A stretch of 64,000 bases of DNA from Spirochaetota bacterium (GCA_030154445.1 JAGUQW010000004.1:100940-164939); one strand, 5' to 3'. Shown: positions 53,096 to 62,453, counted from the stretch's first letter. Program-made: numbers and translations. The notes: generated by a model not told the origin, from the sequence alone.

Positions 53096-54089
53096 TTCTT
53101 ACCCTCTCTTTAATCTCTTCTGTGCTCATATTGTTTATTTTTCCAATAATGATTAATTTTAAGTTTTTAATTTCTATTTGCATAGATCGTAAAGATTCTT
53201 CAATAATAGCTGGTCCTGAACATAAATAAGAAAAATGAGATGTAAGATCCAAAAGATATTCATCTATTTGTTTTTCCAAAATTGTACAAGATTTGCTAGT
53301 TATCCAATCATTAATACCTACACTTAAAACTTCACCATAAGCAGAATCCTTGATAAGATCTGCCATTTCTTCACTAGAAATATTAGCATAATCAATAAAA
53401 AATTCTGCAGATATGTATCCACCAACAATTATGATTTCTGCAATTTGATCTTTTTCAAGATTCATTTTTTTAGCACGAAAAATATTTTTGATATTTTCAC
53501 AATCTATTTCTTTTTTATAAAAATCTACAAGTCCTTTATAAAAGTCTGTTTCAAAATAACAAGCATTTTGTAGTATTTGCAAACGATAAGTATAGTAAGC
53601 TCTGTCTAACAAGAAATCTACTCTTCTTACAGTATCTTTTGCTCCATCTGCTAATTCTATAACAGCTTTAGAGATTGGAGTTGGTAATTCATTCCAGAGT
53701 TCGTGTTCTACTATAGTGTACATTCTTTCAGGAGCAATAGTCCCTTCTTCTGATAATTGTTCCCAAGAAATTTTTTTCTGAGATAATTTAGCTTTATAAC
53801 ATATTTTTAAATTATTTAAATCAACTTTTAAAGAATGTACTTGCATAATAATAGGACAAGGAATAATTTCTTTTATATTCTGAAATTTTTGTTGATAATA
53901 TTCTTCAAAAATAACAGTAAATTCTTTTAGAACACGACCTTGAAATAAAGAACCATAAACTGTATCTTCTAAAGATTTTAATAAAGAATCAGCATTTGCA
54001 CTATCTGCAAAAGAAATGAAATCATTATTAGTTAGGGCATGAACTTTTTCTGATCGAAGGAGTCCACTTAAGTATCCCCAGCTCTCCAT
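53082..54089 (-). CDS. ntpC: V-type ATPase subunit C (socket joining stalk to membrane ring)
   Basis: 335 residues, all-helical, with no transmembrane segment. It matches the ATP-synthase (C/AC39) subunit family in size and pattern: YLSGLLRSEKVHALTNNDF at the N-terminus, then LNNLKICYKAKLS and FYKKEIDCENIKNIFRAKKM in internal repeats of the fold. It couples the central stalk to the K ring. It lies two bases after ntpE and overlaps ntpG. Confidence 0.88.
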   Translation of the reverse strand: MESWGYLSGLLRSEKVHALTNNDFISFADSANADSLLKSLEDTVYGSLFQGRVLKEFTVIFEEYYQQKFQNIKEIIPCPIIMQVHSLKVDLNNLKICYKAKLSQKKISWEQLSEEGTIAPERMYTIVEHELWNELPTPISKAVIELADGAKDTVRRVDFLLDRAYYTYRLQILQNACYFETDFYKGLVDFYKKEIDCENIKNIFRAKKMNLEKDQIAEIIIVGGYISAEFFIDYANISSEEMADLIKDSAYGEVLSVGINDWITSKSCTILEKQIDEYLLDLTSHFSYLCSGPAIIEESLRSMQIEIKNLKLIIIGKINNMSTEEIKERVRNVRV

Positions 54090-54091
54090 AG

Positions 54092-54667
54092 TTACCCCCT
54101 AAAAAGTATATCTGCTATAGGTTTCTCAGCACTTTCACACAAAAGTGAAAATAAAGTATCAATAGTAATATTGATAGAAGTATCTTCTTCTTTTAACATA
54201 ACTCCACCTACGAAATCACCTTTTTCTTTAGAAAAAACTAAAGATCCACCAGATACTTGATTGATAGAATCAAGCCATTTTTGATCTAAAACATTTTCAT
54301 TTTGACCCAAAATCACTTCTTCTTTTTTAGAAGTAATAGATTTTAAAATCAATGATTTCATAACTTCTGCATAGCTAGAGGAAGATATAAATTCCGCTTT
54401 CGCTTTTGTGAAAGTTTGTTCAATTCTTACTCTTTTTCTTGCTAAAATTTCATTAGCAAGTTTACGGCGTGCATCAATTACCAAACCTCTTTCCAGATTT
54501 ACAGCCTTACTTAGTGAGCTTTTTTCATGTTCTTGAGTATAATTTTTTGCAAGATGTTTAGCTTGTGTTAAAATTATAGAACTTTGTTGCTTAGCTGCTT
54601 CAAGAAGTTCTGACTTTTTTTGTTCAGCATCGAAAAGAATCTTTTTCTTGATATCTTCCAAACTCAT
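54092..54667 (-). CDS. ntpE: V-type ATPase subunit E (peripheral stalk)
   Basis: 191 residues. A coiled-coil N-terminus (LEDIKKKILFDAEQKKSELL) leads to a globular C-terminal domain with ESLVIDARRKLANEILARKR-type helices, VILGQNENVLDQKWL and GGVMLKEEDTSINITIDTLF. The family pairs with the H/G-type subunit at 57420 to form the stator stalk. It lies after ntpK by 51 bases. Confidence 0.88.
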   Translation of the reverse strand: MSLEDIKKKILFDAEQKKSELLEAAKQQSSIILTQAKHLAKNYTQEHEKSSLSKAVNLERGLVIDARRKLANEILARKRVRIEQTFTKAKAEFISSSSYAEVMKSLILKSITSKKEEVILGQNENVLDQKWLDSINQVSGGSLVFSKEKGDFVGGVMLKEEDTSINITIDTLFSLLCESAEKPIADILFRG

Positions 54668-54718
54668 GGTAAGCCCCTTACTTTTTTTGTTTTATTCAAT
54701 TAATAATCAAATTAAGTC

Positions 54719-55276
54719 TTATTGACCTAAGTTCATTAAAAGAATAGAAGCAAGAAGTCCAAAAACAGCAAATGTTTCTACCATGGCTGGAAGAATAATT
54801 GCTTGTCCCATTTGCTTAGGACGACGAGCTATTAACTGCATACCAGCTGCAGATACTTTACCTTGCCAAATTCCTGAAATAAGTCCACAAAAACCTACAG
54901 GTAAAGAAGCAAAAAATAATTGTAAACCACGTGTTAAATCAATATCAGCAACACCTAAAACCATAAATGCATATAATAATCCATAAATACCTTGAGTCAT
55001 TGGAAGAGCTTGAAGAACAAGAACACTACCAAATTTTTTAGAATCTTCTGTTAAAACAGCGTTGCCAACTTCTCCTGCAATACCAACACCGATACTAGAT
55101 CCATATCCACCAGCAAATGTTGCAAAAGCTGCACCAAATACTGCAAATACTAATCCCCAATTAACTGAACCCCATACTCCTGGTGTTCTTATAGCAACTA
55201 ATGCTGCCGTTGCATCTTGAGCAAATGATACTGTAAATAATGCAAAAATACTAGAAAGAATTAACATTCTTTTCAT
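54719..55276 (-). CDS. ntpK: V-type ATPase c-ring subunit K, Na+-type ligand set
   Basis: 185 residues. A signal-like or extra N-terminal helix (residues 1-20) precedes four transmembrane helices in two hairpins. LPMTQGIYGLLY (residues 91-102) and AMVETFAVFGLL (164-175) are the ion sites. Against Enterococcus NtpK the Na+ ligands Leu61, Thr64, Gln65, Tyr68, Gln110 and Glu139 correspond to Leu91, Thr94, Gln95, Tyr98, Gln138 and Glu167 here; all are kept. The ring would therefore be predicted to carry Na+. It lies between ntpI and ntpE. Confidence 0.93.
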   Translation of the reverse strand: MKRMLILSSIFALFTVSFAQDATAALVAIRTPGVWGSVNWGLVFAVFGAAFATFAGGYGSSIGVGIAGEVGNAVLTEDSKKFGSVLVLQALPMTQGIYGLLYAFMVLGVADIDLTRGLQLFFASLPVGFCGLISGIWQGKVSAAGMQLIARRPKQMGQAIILPAMVETFAVFGLLASILLMNLGQ

Positions 55277-55384
55277 CGTGAAACCTCCATTCCACCAAAC
55301 AATACTATAATATATGTATTATTCGTCCAAACACATTTGTTTGAGTTTTTATTTTTTTTATAATTTTCATTATATTAATTTTAT

Positions 55385-57430
55385 TTACTTGATTGTGTAA
55401 TGTGTTCCTTTACAAATTAATGGAGAAAAATCTTTTCCACCACCCTCAATAAATTGACCAAAAAATTCTACAAATTGCAAACGCAAAGCGTGTACAAATG
55501 CTCCAAATCCACCCAATACAAGATTAAATAAATGCAAGAAGATTAACATAATGACTCCAAAAATCCCTAAAAAGGGAGTTATAGAACTCAATCCTTCTAT
55601 CACTCCATAACCAAGTTGGTTAAACACATTAGCAATAATACCTGATGATAATCCTAAAGCTAATAATCGTGCATAAGATAATAGATTACTAAGATATCCA
55701 GAAATACTATATAATTCCCAAGCTCCGGCCAGAGGCCCAATAATACCACCAACTACACTTTTTTGAAATCCCATACGAATATTATTTAGAATAATTAATC
55801 CTGCTCCAATTTTCATTGCGAGGAAGAAAAGATTCACTGTTTCTGCACTAACTAAAGTTAATCCAGCCATTCCACCAATCCAAGAGAAAACAGCCCATCC
55901 AAAGAATCCTCCAAGAAGAATTATCCAGGGCATCTCTTGAAAGAAAGCTTCTACACCCTTATTTTTTAGAGAAACAAAAAATTTGATCCAATATCCATAC
56001 CATAATTGGATTGCTCCCAAAAATAAAGAAACAAATAATACAAATAAAGGTTTGTCAAAGAAACTGCTACCATCATTAAAAGTAAATCGTAGATCTGTTA
56101 ATAATGGTATTGGAATATACTTAGAAAATAAATCTCCTGCATAAGATCCAAAAATAATCCCAGCAATCATTGCTGACAAACCACTCCATGCTAATAAAGC
56201 AAAGAAATTAGACATACTTTGATTTGCTCGATTTTTGAACATCATGAATACAGAATACCCTGCTAATAAAACACCATAAAGAGCATCCCCTAAACAAATA
56301 CCATAAAAGATGAAATAAAATATAGACAAATGTGGTGTTGGATCGACGGTATGTCCGTACATAGGCGTTCCATACATACTAGTAAGTGCAGCGAAAGGTC
56401 TTGTAAGAGCGTTGTTTTTGAGAAGCACAGGAACTTCAGAATACTCTTCTTCCGAAGGATCTTCTATAGTAACATCAATATATTTTTCATGAATAGATAA
56501 TATCGCCTCTACTTTTGGCATATAGTCTTCTGGAACCCAAGCTCTAAAAAAATTCACCTTTTCTGTCGCCAAAGCAAAAGAACTTGCTTTTAATTGTTGT
56601 ATATCCATTTCTAATGAATCATGTAATAAAGTAAGATGATTTAATTTTGTTGAAAAATATTCCCATTCTTTAATAGCTATATCATGTTTTTGTTGAGCCG
56701 ATAAAATTTCTGATTTTAATGCACTTATAATATCTTCTAACAAACCAGTACGACGCGTAATTTGAAGCGTATTGAAAGGAAATCCTTTTAATATATTATT
56801 AACTTCTTCCCACACACTAGGGTTAGACACCACATAACAATAAACTTCTTTATCCTGTACCCAACAAGAAACAACATCTGCCAAATCTAAAGAGTCTGTA
56901 ATAGTAGTATAAAAAGCATCAAAACTAGATTCAGGAATTTGACCAACGACACCTTTCAAAACAGAACTAGTTCCATGAATAGGACTCATTTCATCTACAC
57001 CACTACTCCATGCTTGCACTTGTTGTAATTCCAAATTTAAAGTTGCAACAATAGTATCATTTTCTCTAGTTCGTCTATCCAATACCTTTAATTGTTCAGC
57101 TAATTGTAAAATATCATATTTTGCAATCGTTTTTTGAATCACATCAGAAGATGTTACTTCAAATTCTGGAGCATTTATACTAAACAATTCTTTAATTCTA
57201 TTGATAGCACTAGCCAATTCTTTTCTTTGATCTTCTAAAGCAGAAATATCAGAAGAAATAGTACCCAAACCTTCTGTCCACGCTTCAACTCTTATATTTT
57301 CTTCATTGGAAGTTTCTACTTTGAGAGAATCTATATGTACAGCTCCTAAAGCCTGTAATTCTTTTAACAATTGATCTCTGACACTATCAACAATCGCTAG
57401 AGTCAATTTTTTCATTTTACTAATTGCCAT
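55385..57430 (-). CDS. ntpI: V-type ATPase subunit I/a (membrane stator)
   Basis: 681 residues. The N-terminal half (residues 1-320) is cytosolic and largely coiled coil. The C-terminal half has about seven helices with PTPHLSIFYFIFYGICLGDA near the entry of the membrane part and GAWELYSISGYLSNLLSYAR, which holds the conserved Arg and nearby residues of the ion channel. It interacts with the K ring and with peripheral stalks. It overlaps the upstream H/G-type subunit gene by 11 bases. Confidence 0.93.
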   Translation of the reverse strand: MAISKMKKLTLAIVDSVRDQLLKELQALGAVHIDSLKVETSNEENIRVEAWTEGLGTISSDISALEDQRKELASAINRIKELFSINAPEFEVTSSDVIQKTIAKYDILQLAEQLKVLDRRTRENDTIVATLNLELQQVQAWSSGVDEMSPIHGTSSVLKGVVGQIPESSFDAFYTTITDSLDLADVVSCWVQDKEVYCYVVSNPSVWEEVNNILKGFPFNTLQITRRTGLLEDIISALKSEILSAQQKHDIAIKEWEYFSTKLNHLTLLHDSLEMDIQQLKASSFALATEKVNFFRAWVPEDYMPKVEAILSIHEKYIDVTIEDPSEEEYSEVPVLLKNNALTRPFAALTSMYGTPMYGHTVDPTPHLSIFYFIFYGICLGDALYGVLLAGYSVFMMFKNRANQSMSNFFALLAWSGLSAMIAGIIFGSYAGDLFSKYIPIPLLTDLRFTFNDGSSFFDKPLFVLFVSLFLGAIQLWYGYWIKFFVSLKNKGVEAFFQEMPWIILLGGFFGWAVFSWIGGMAGLTLVSAETVNLFFLAMKIGAGLIILNNIRMGFQKSVVGGIIGPLAGAWELYSISGYLSNLLSYARLLALGLSSGIIANVFNQLGYGVIEGLSSITPFLGIFGVIMLIFLHLFNLVLGGFGAFVHALRLQFVEFFGQFIEGGGKDFSPLICKGTHYTIK

Positions 57431-57743
57431 AAGCTACCTTCATTTGTTCTTTTAAAAAAGCAATAGCACTGGCCTCAGAACTATCTGCAGAATGATCTAT
57501 TTTAGAAATTTCTCTAGATAATTCTGATAAAATAACTTTAGCTTGAGCCTCACCTTTTAATTTATATTCAGATAAAATTTTTACTTCATATTCACGAGCT
57601 GATTTTTTAGCATTATCTTCTATTAAAGAAATCTCTTGTCCTGCATCTCTAATTGTTGAATTAACTAATTCTTCAGTTGCTGAAATAAGGTCTATTGCAA
57701 CTTGTTCTGCTTGACGAATTACTTGAATTTTTTGTATATTCAT
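57420..57743 (-). CDS. ntpF: V-type ATPase peripheral-stalk subunit (NtpF/subunit G-H type)
   Basis: 107 residues, nearly all helical. Charged, with many Ala, Glu and Lys (QAEQVAIDLISATEELVNS), then KLKGEAQAKVILSELSREIS. It matches the small coiled-coil partner of subunit E in eubacterial V-ATPases, placed first in the operon as in Enterococcus. Family similarity for such helices is weak, so context carries much of the call. Confidence 0.78.
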   Translation of the reverse strand: MNIQKIQVIRQAEQVAIDLISATEELVNSTIRDAGQEISLIEDNAKKSAREYEVKILSEYKLKGEAQAKVILSELSREISKIDHSADSSEASAIAFLKEQMKVAYGN

Positions 57744-57781
57744 TAAATCTCTCCGATTTCTTAAATTTTATCTACACATAA

Positions 57782-57810
57782 ATTATACTATATAATATCT
57801 GTTTTTGCAA
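57782..57810 (-). promoter_or_regulatory. Promoter of the V-ATPase operon
   Basis: On the - strand TTGCAA (57805-57810), 17-base spacer and perfect TATAAT (57782-57787), about 40 bases before the first start codon at 57743. Confidence 0.7.
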
Positions 57811-57939
57811 ACTAAAGAATAAAAATTATATCATATATCTTGATTTTATAATTATAATCTTGTATTCTTATATTATATATTATATATTATTAACACCCTT
57901 ATTTATTTTTTTTGGGGTAAATCTTATGAAGGAAAAGTC

Positions 57940-58488
57940 ATGAAACATATATTTATACTAATTTTTATGTTTCTTTCTATCACCAAAACTCATTCTTTTA
58001 CAGGAGTATATTTGGGATGGGAGAATTTTATTAGTCCAGCATTACCTTTGGAAACCAAAGCTGATTCACTTACTTTTGGTATTGTTGGAAACACGCCAAC
58101 ACGAGTATATTTTTATTATAATATACTTGGTCACTTTATTCTCACTAGAGGAGCGGTACAAGGTAATCTCGGGTGGGGATTAGATCTAGCAGGAGGTGTC
58201 GGGTATCGATTTCTCAATGCAGCTCACAAAAAATCTGGTTGGGATTTAGGTTTAGATATTTTTGGATATTTCACACCTTTCTTTCTAAATAGTGAAACTA
58301 CTTACACAGAAATTGCTCTTTATTACGGATTGGGATTGGGATTAAGCACTGTATACAAAATCAATCCTTATATTGGTGTTGGATTTAGAGCTAGTATAAA
58401 GTACAATCTTGGTTCTGATTATTTAGCTTCTGGACAACCAAGTACACAAGGTCTTATATTTACACTTGGAACGCTCATCACATTTTAA
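57940..58488 (+). CDS. Putative secreted beta-barrel protein, unknown
   Basis: 182 residues after an aaggaaaag site. Signal peptide 1-19 (LIFMFLSITKTHSF). The mature part is Gly- and aromatic-rich with alternating hydrophobics (GWGLDLAGGVGYRFLN, YYGLGLGLSTVYKINPYIGV) and ends with a C-terminal strand, GLIFTLGTLITF, like small outer-membrane barrels. It is not assigned to a family. It is divergent from the V-ATPase operon and has its own terminator. Confidence 0.65.
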   Translation: MKHIFILIFMFLSITKTHSFTGVYLGWENFISPALPLETKADSLTFGIVGNTPTRVYFYYNILGHFILTRGAVQGNLGWGLDLAGGVGYRFLNAAHKKSGWDLGLDIFGYFTPFFLNSETTYTEIALYYGLGLGLSTVYKINPYIGVGFRASIKYNLGSDYLASGQPSTQGLIFTLGTLITF

Positions 58489-58490
58489 TT

Positions 58491-58540
58491 AATACAACTA
58501 TTCTTTATGACAAAGTAGTAAGGAATAGTTGTATTTTTTA
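58491..58540 (+). terminator. Terminator after the barrel-like gene
   Basis: Stem aatacaactattc / gaatagttgtatt, loop of about 20 bases, then a T-run. Confidence 0.7.
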
Positions 58541-58561
58541 TCATTTTTAAGAAGTAGCAAT

Positions 58562-58593
58562 AAAAAACACCCCATTAATGGGGTGTTTTTTAT
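58562..58593. terminator. Terminator of the LysM lipoprotein gene
   Basis: Near-perfect dyad aaaaaacaccccat / taatggggtgtttttt directly before the stop of the minus-strand gene at 58609; A- and T-runs on both sides suit either direction. Confidence 0.85.
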
Positions 58594-58608
58594 TTTATCT
58601 ATTGTTAA

Positions 58609-59958
58609 TTAATTAGGGTTAGTTAACGCTGGTGGAATTCTAAATTTTTGACCAGGATAAATAAGATCTGGATCTTTAATATCTAACTTGTTAGCTCTCC
58701 AAATATTAGGCCATAACCATGGTGTTTTATAAGCTCTTTTTGAGATATCCCATAAAGTATCACGAGGTACAACTGTGTGTGTAAATAAAGTTTGACTAGC
58801 TAAATAAAGATCAGCCAATCTTAGACCTTCTCTTGCTTGATCAATGGCATTCAGATAATTACCTTCGTCATAATACTCTTGAGAGAAAGTATGAAAATTT
58901 TCTATCATTTGTATGGTAATCATATCATCAGCTGTATTTACAGTTTCTGTTTGTAATTGTGCTTTAAATTGTGTAGGCATATAAGAAAGCATTTCTTCGT
59001 CTATCTCATCTTCATATAAGAACATTTCTACATCTGTATCTTCAGTGTCTGTACTATTTGTAATTGCATTTTCTTGTGATTTTATATTCTTCGCTGGAAC
59101 TAAAAGTTGTGCTTTTCTAGAAGAATCTGTGTATACATCTTCTGTATAGTTATTATCTTTAATAAATTTAATAGTAGCCCCTAAACGACGAATAAGATCA
59201 TATGCTTGAAGTTGAAGATTTTCATCATCATTTATTCTAAGAGAAATAGATCCATCCCCAGGGTATTTAGCAATTAAATTCTCTAATATATCTATCGCTT
59301 TCTGAGAAGATCGTAGACTATTATTGTATTCTTTGTTTTGATACTGAAGAGCTGCTTGTGCTATAATATCTGCAGCTTGTTCTAATTGAATTTTTGTTTG
59401 ACTGAGATCAGTAGATTTATAAGCTCTATCTAATAATTCTCTAGCTCTATTAAGATTTGCTAATGCTAATGCTTCAGCTCCACCAACTAATGGTTCTAAA
59501 AGATCAAGTCCACTTTGTGCAGCGTTAATAGCTTTATCGTAATCAGGTTGTGAATAAAAACCTTCTGCATCAATAAGAAATTGTGTTGCTTGAGCATAAA
59601 TATTAGGATTTTCTTGATCAACTCCTATTTGCTGAGCCGTTTCTAACATTCTTTTTAGTTGTGCTATTAATGCTGTAGCTTTATTTTGTCGAGCAATTTT
59701 AATAGCATTATTAGCTGCATCAACAACTAATAATGCTTTATTGTTAGCTTCAACCAAATCGTTAGTATCCATAGCTTCTTGCATTTGTTGAAAGAGTTCA
59801 TCAGCTACAGCATATTCTTGAGGAGCATAAATATCTGCCTCAGCAGCTCTTGCTCTTTCCATTGCTTGAGCTGCCAAATCTGTTGCTTTAACATCCTTTT
59901 TTCCACATGATACTAGTGAAATCAAAACCAACATAGATAGAATTTTCAAACTTTTCAT
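58609..59958 (-). CDS. LysM-domain lipoprotein with repeat-rich helical N-terminus
   Basis: 449 residues from the ATG at 59956-59958, which has gaggag 7-10 bases upstream; a frame five codons longer is rejected because that site would fall inside it. Signal peptide with lipobox LISLVSC (Cys 18). Mature residues form long helices rich in Ala, Glu and Gln (AMERARAAEADIYAPQEY, ANNKALLVVDAANNAIKIAR, later LNRARELLDRAYKSTD and ALQYQNKEYNNSLRSSQKAI). The C-terminal 50 residues are a LysM peptidoglycan-binding domain: VPRDTLWDISKRAYKTPWLW and NPDLIYPGQKF-type end. It likely links the outer membrane to peptidoglycan. Its N-terminus is repeated in the gene upstream. Confidence 0.9.
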   Translation of the reverse strand: MKSLKILSMLVLISLVSCGKKDVKATDLAAQAMERARAAEADIYAPQEYAVADELFQQMQEAMDTNDLVEANNKALLVVDAANNAIKIARQNKATALIAQLKRMLETAQQIGVDQENPNIYAQATQFLIDAEGFYSQPDYDKAINAAQSGLDLLEPLVGGAEALALANLNRARELLDRAYKSTDLSQTKIQLEQAADIIAQAALQYQNKEYNNSLRSSQKAIDILENLIAKYPGDGSISLRINDDENLQLQAYDLIRRLGATIKFIKDNNYTEDVYTDSSRKAQLLVPAKNIKSQENAITNSTDTEDTDVEMFLYEDEIDEEMLSYMPTQFKAQLQTETVNTADDMITIQMIENFHTFSQEYYDEGNYLNAIDQAREGLRLADLYLASQTLFTHTVVPRDTLWDISKRAYKTPWLWPNIWRANKLDIKDPDLIYPGQKFRIPPALTNPN

Positions 59959-59985
59959 CACAGGTCTCCTCATTATATTTTATAA

Positions 59986-60285
59986 TTATTTTTCAGTACT
60001 TTTTAATAATCGAGCGTTACGAATTGCAAGATTAGCAGCGTCTATGACTAATAGAGCTGTATTATTTGCATCTTTATATAATTTTTGTTCTAATTCTTTG
60101 TTCATTGTATTAAACAAATCTTCTGCTATCTTATATTCTCTAGGTGCATATAAAGGAGCATTTGCTGCCTTAGCTCTTTCCATTGCTTCTGCTGCTAACA
60201 CCGTGTTTCTGAGATCTGGACCACCACCACAATTAGAAAATAATGTGATCAGTAATACAGAATTTAATAATAATATTTTTCTCAT
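59986..60285 (-). CDS. Short lipoprotein, N-terminal paralogue of the LysM protein
   Basis: 99 residues. Signal peptide with lipobox-like LFSNC. The mature sequence AAEAMERAKAANAPLYAPRE, then KDANNTALLVIDAANLAIRN, is plainly homologous to residues 25-85 of the LysM lipoprotein downstream (AAQAMERARAAEADIYAPQE and DLVEANNKALLVVDAANNAI). It stops after that one module and has no LysM domain. It lies 27 bases before the longer gene on the same strand. The pair looks like a tandem duplication, or the short one like a processed copy of the N-terminal module. Confidence 0.8.
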   Translation of the reverse strand: MRKILLLNSVLLITLFSNCGGGPDLRNTVLAAEAMERAKAANAPLYAPREYKIAEDLFNTMNKELEQKLYKDANNTALLVIDAANLAIRNARLLKSTEK

Positions 60286-60329
60286 TTATTCTACCCTCTT
60301 TAATTAAATATAGTAAGAAATTAATATAT

Positions 60330-60566
60330 TTAACATTTTTTATTGAATTTTTTCATTAATCCTTTCAATTCATTTAATGACGATTTATTCTGCGCTTGCT
60401 GATTTTCCTTTGTGATTTCTTGAAATATTTCTTGCCTAAAAATACGCACTTCTTTTGGAGCTATAATTCCAATTTTTACTTGATCAGGTTTAATATGAAC
60501 TATTTTAATTTCTATTTCATTATTAATGATAATAGATTCGTTTTCCTTCCGTGATAAAACAAGCAC
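60330..60566 (-). CDS. csrA: Carbon storage regulator CsrA, translational repressor
   Basis: 78 residues from a GTG at 60564-60566, preceded by aaggagg 6 bases upstream. A 13-codon longer frame to 60605 would add MLYRDFVISRRKA, which is unlike CsrA. LVLSRKENESIIINNEIEIK and VKIGIIAPKEVRIFRQEIF are the canonical RNA-binding strands. CsrA binds GGA-type sites in leader RNAs; in spirochaetes and Bacillus it limits flagellin translation and is held by FliW. It lies 45 bases after fliW in the same unit. Confidence 0.95.
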   Translation of the reverse strand: MLVLSRKENESIIINNEIEIKIVHIKPDQVKIGIIAPKEVRIFRQEIFQEITKENQQAQNKSSLNELKGLMKKFNKKC

Positions 60567-60611
60567 AGCTTTCCTCCTTGAAATCACAAAGTCCCTATAC
60601 AACAATATATA

Positions 60612-61073
60612 CTATATAGTTTCTAGCTCTACTATAGTAGCTATATCTTTTTGAAATAGTCTACATTTGGTATTATAATGAGGTGTGTTAGAAATACTTT
60701 GTACTGCAAAATTATTTTTATTATTTATTACAATAGGACCAAGAATATTCATTGTAATATCTTCTATTTTTTCAGGAATCGTTACAATAGCGTAATCAAT
60801 AATATCATTATGATCTTCTATTGCTAACAATCCTGCGTCTATATCATCTATATCCAAAATATAATCTGATACAAACAACCGAGGTTGTGTCAACATAAAG
60901 GATATGTTTTCATCATCTTTACTTTGCAATAAAGAAAACTGCTCCGGTTCATTTAATACAATTAAATAATATTCTATTAAATGTTCAAATCCAAAAATAG
61001 GTTTTTTGAAAACAATTTTATTTTCATCTGAAACTTGAATATCACCGTATTCTTTTGTTTTAACTATTGGCAT
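60612..61073 (-). CDS. fliW: Flagellar assembly factor FliW
   Basis: 153 residues. Conserved steps: FKKPIFGFEHLIEYYLIVL, LLQSKDDENISFMLTQPRLF, VSDYILDIDD, TIPEKIEDITMNILGPIV and NNKNNFAVQ. FliW binds flagellin and CsrA, setting flagellin translation in step with assembly. It lies between flgL and csrA, the standard order. The start has a gggg-type site upstream. Confidence 0.93.
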   Translation of the reverse strand: MPIVKTKEYGDIQVSDENKIVFKKPIFGFEHLIEYYLIVLNEPEQFSLLQSKDDENISFMLTQPRLFVSDYILDIDDIDAGLLAIEDHNDIIDYAIVTIPEKIEDITMNILGPIVINNKNNFAVQSISNTPHYNTKCRLFQKDIATIVELETI

Positions 61074-61172
61074 AGTTAAATCCCCCAGTTATTTTTTTAG
61101 TATAATATACTTTTTATTTTATTACAATAAATATGACTTTATATTATTTATTGTATCATACACTAATACAAA

Positions 61173-62426
61173 TTAACGTAAAAAATCCATTAATGTTGTA
61201 GGCATTAATTTTGCCCCTATATTAAGTGCTGTTTGATGTGCAAACTCTGCCATTTTTAATTCTGTAACACTTTTTGTAAAATCTATATTTACAGCATTTG
61301 TAGAGGAATTTTTCAAATACATTGCTTCTGTTTCATTTCTAGCATATGTTTGCTCTAATCTTTCTGTTACAGCTCCTGTATAAGTACGATAACGAATAAT
61401 ATTATTCAAACTTTGATCTAAGAAACCCAAGTCTTCTCCACCTAATTTTAGTATATCATCTTGTAATAAATTATCTTTAATAGTTAGTAGCGTATCGAAG
61501 ATACTTTTTTTCTGGACTACTGCTTCTGTAGAATAATTTTTAGGACCTTCTGTACCATTATTAATAATACCCAAATCTTGTAAAACTGTACTTCCAGCTA
61601 CATCTTGCAACCAAGGTTGGCGTGCTGATACACTAGTAAGTCTAAAATGCGATTCTCCATCAGCATTTGTTTCTATTGATGCATTAACAGATAGATTTTG
61701 TTGATTGATTTTTTGTGCAATGACTTCTATATTATCACCTGTCATGACAGGGATCTCAACACCCTCTATCATAATAGCAGAATCTTGTGCTACTATATAA
61801 CCAGTTGAATCATTACTACTTTCAAGTACTGTAGCAGTCGTTTCAAATATAGAAGTACCTGGTAATACAGAAACTATTCTATCATTCTTACCGATATCCA
61901 TTACTTGTTCTTGTGCATTACCAAAATATTCTACACCAGAAACAAGATTCATATTGGTATCTTCTGTAAAACTTTCTGTCAAACGATAAGGTTGTGTACG
62001 AGCTGAAGTACCACTAAAAATAGCATTACCTTGGTACTCACTATTAGCATCAGATACTAATTGTCTCACAATTTGATCTATTTCTACCGCAATAGCTACT
62101 CTTTCATCTTTTGTATAAACACCATTGGCTGCTTGTACAACTAGTTCTCTAGCTCTATGCAATCCACTACTCATAGATTCTAAATGCCCATCTACCATAT
62201 TCATTTTATCTTTGTAAGAACCTATAATTTGATTGAATTTTTTCAAATCTTGAGTTTTACTTTCCCATTTCATATAATTAATAACATTAGCTGGGTCATC
62301 ACTTGGTAAATTGACCTTCATCCCTGTCGTTAATTGTGTTTGTATTTTTTGAAAATTTTCATTTTTAGTTTGTATATTTTTTAAGAAATCATTTTGCATA
62401 AATCCCGGAGTAACTCGACCTAACAT
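61173..62426 (-). CDS. flgL: Flagellar hook-associated protein 3 (hook-filament junction)
   Basis: 417 residues, normal length. VTPGFMQNDFLKNIQTKNEN and KIQTQLTTGMKVNLPSDDP are the N-terminal filament-core sequence; SELEQTYARNETEAMYLKN-type (VTERLEQTYARNETEAMYLK) and the C-terminal TKSVTELKMAEFAHQTALNI and MDFLR close the core. It joins the hook to the flagellin filament. It lies downstream of flgK and upstream of fliW by 99 bases. Confidence 0.95.
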   Translation of the reverse strand: MLGRVTPGFMQNDFLKNIQTKNENFQKIQTQLTTGMKVNLPSDDPANVINYMKWESKTQDLKKFNQIIGSYKDKMNMVDGHLESMSSGLHRARELVVQAANGVYTKDERVAIAVEIDQIVRQLVSDANSEYQGNAIFSGTSARTQPYRLTESFTEDTNMNLVSGVEYFGNAQEQVMDIGKNDRIVSVLPGTSIFETTATVLESSNDSTGYIVAQDSAIMIEGVEIPVMTGDNIEVIAQKINQQNLSVNASIETNADGESHFRLTSVSARQPWLQDVAGSTVLQDLGIINNGTEGPKNYSTEAVVQKKSIFDTLLTIKDNLLQDDILKLGGEDLGFLDQSLNNIIRYRTYTGAVTERLEQTYARNETEAMYLKNSSTNAVNIDFTKSVTELKMAEFAHQTALNIGAKLMPTTLMDFLR

Positions 62427-62453
62427 ATAGCACCTCGCTAATTAAATTTAGAA

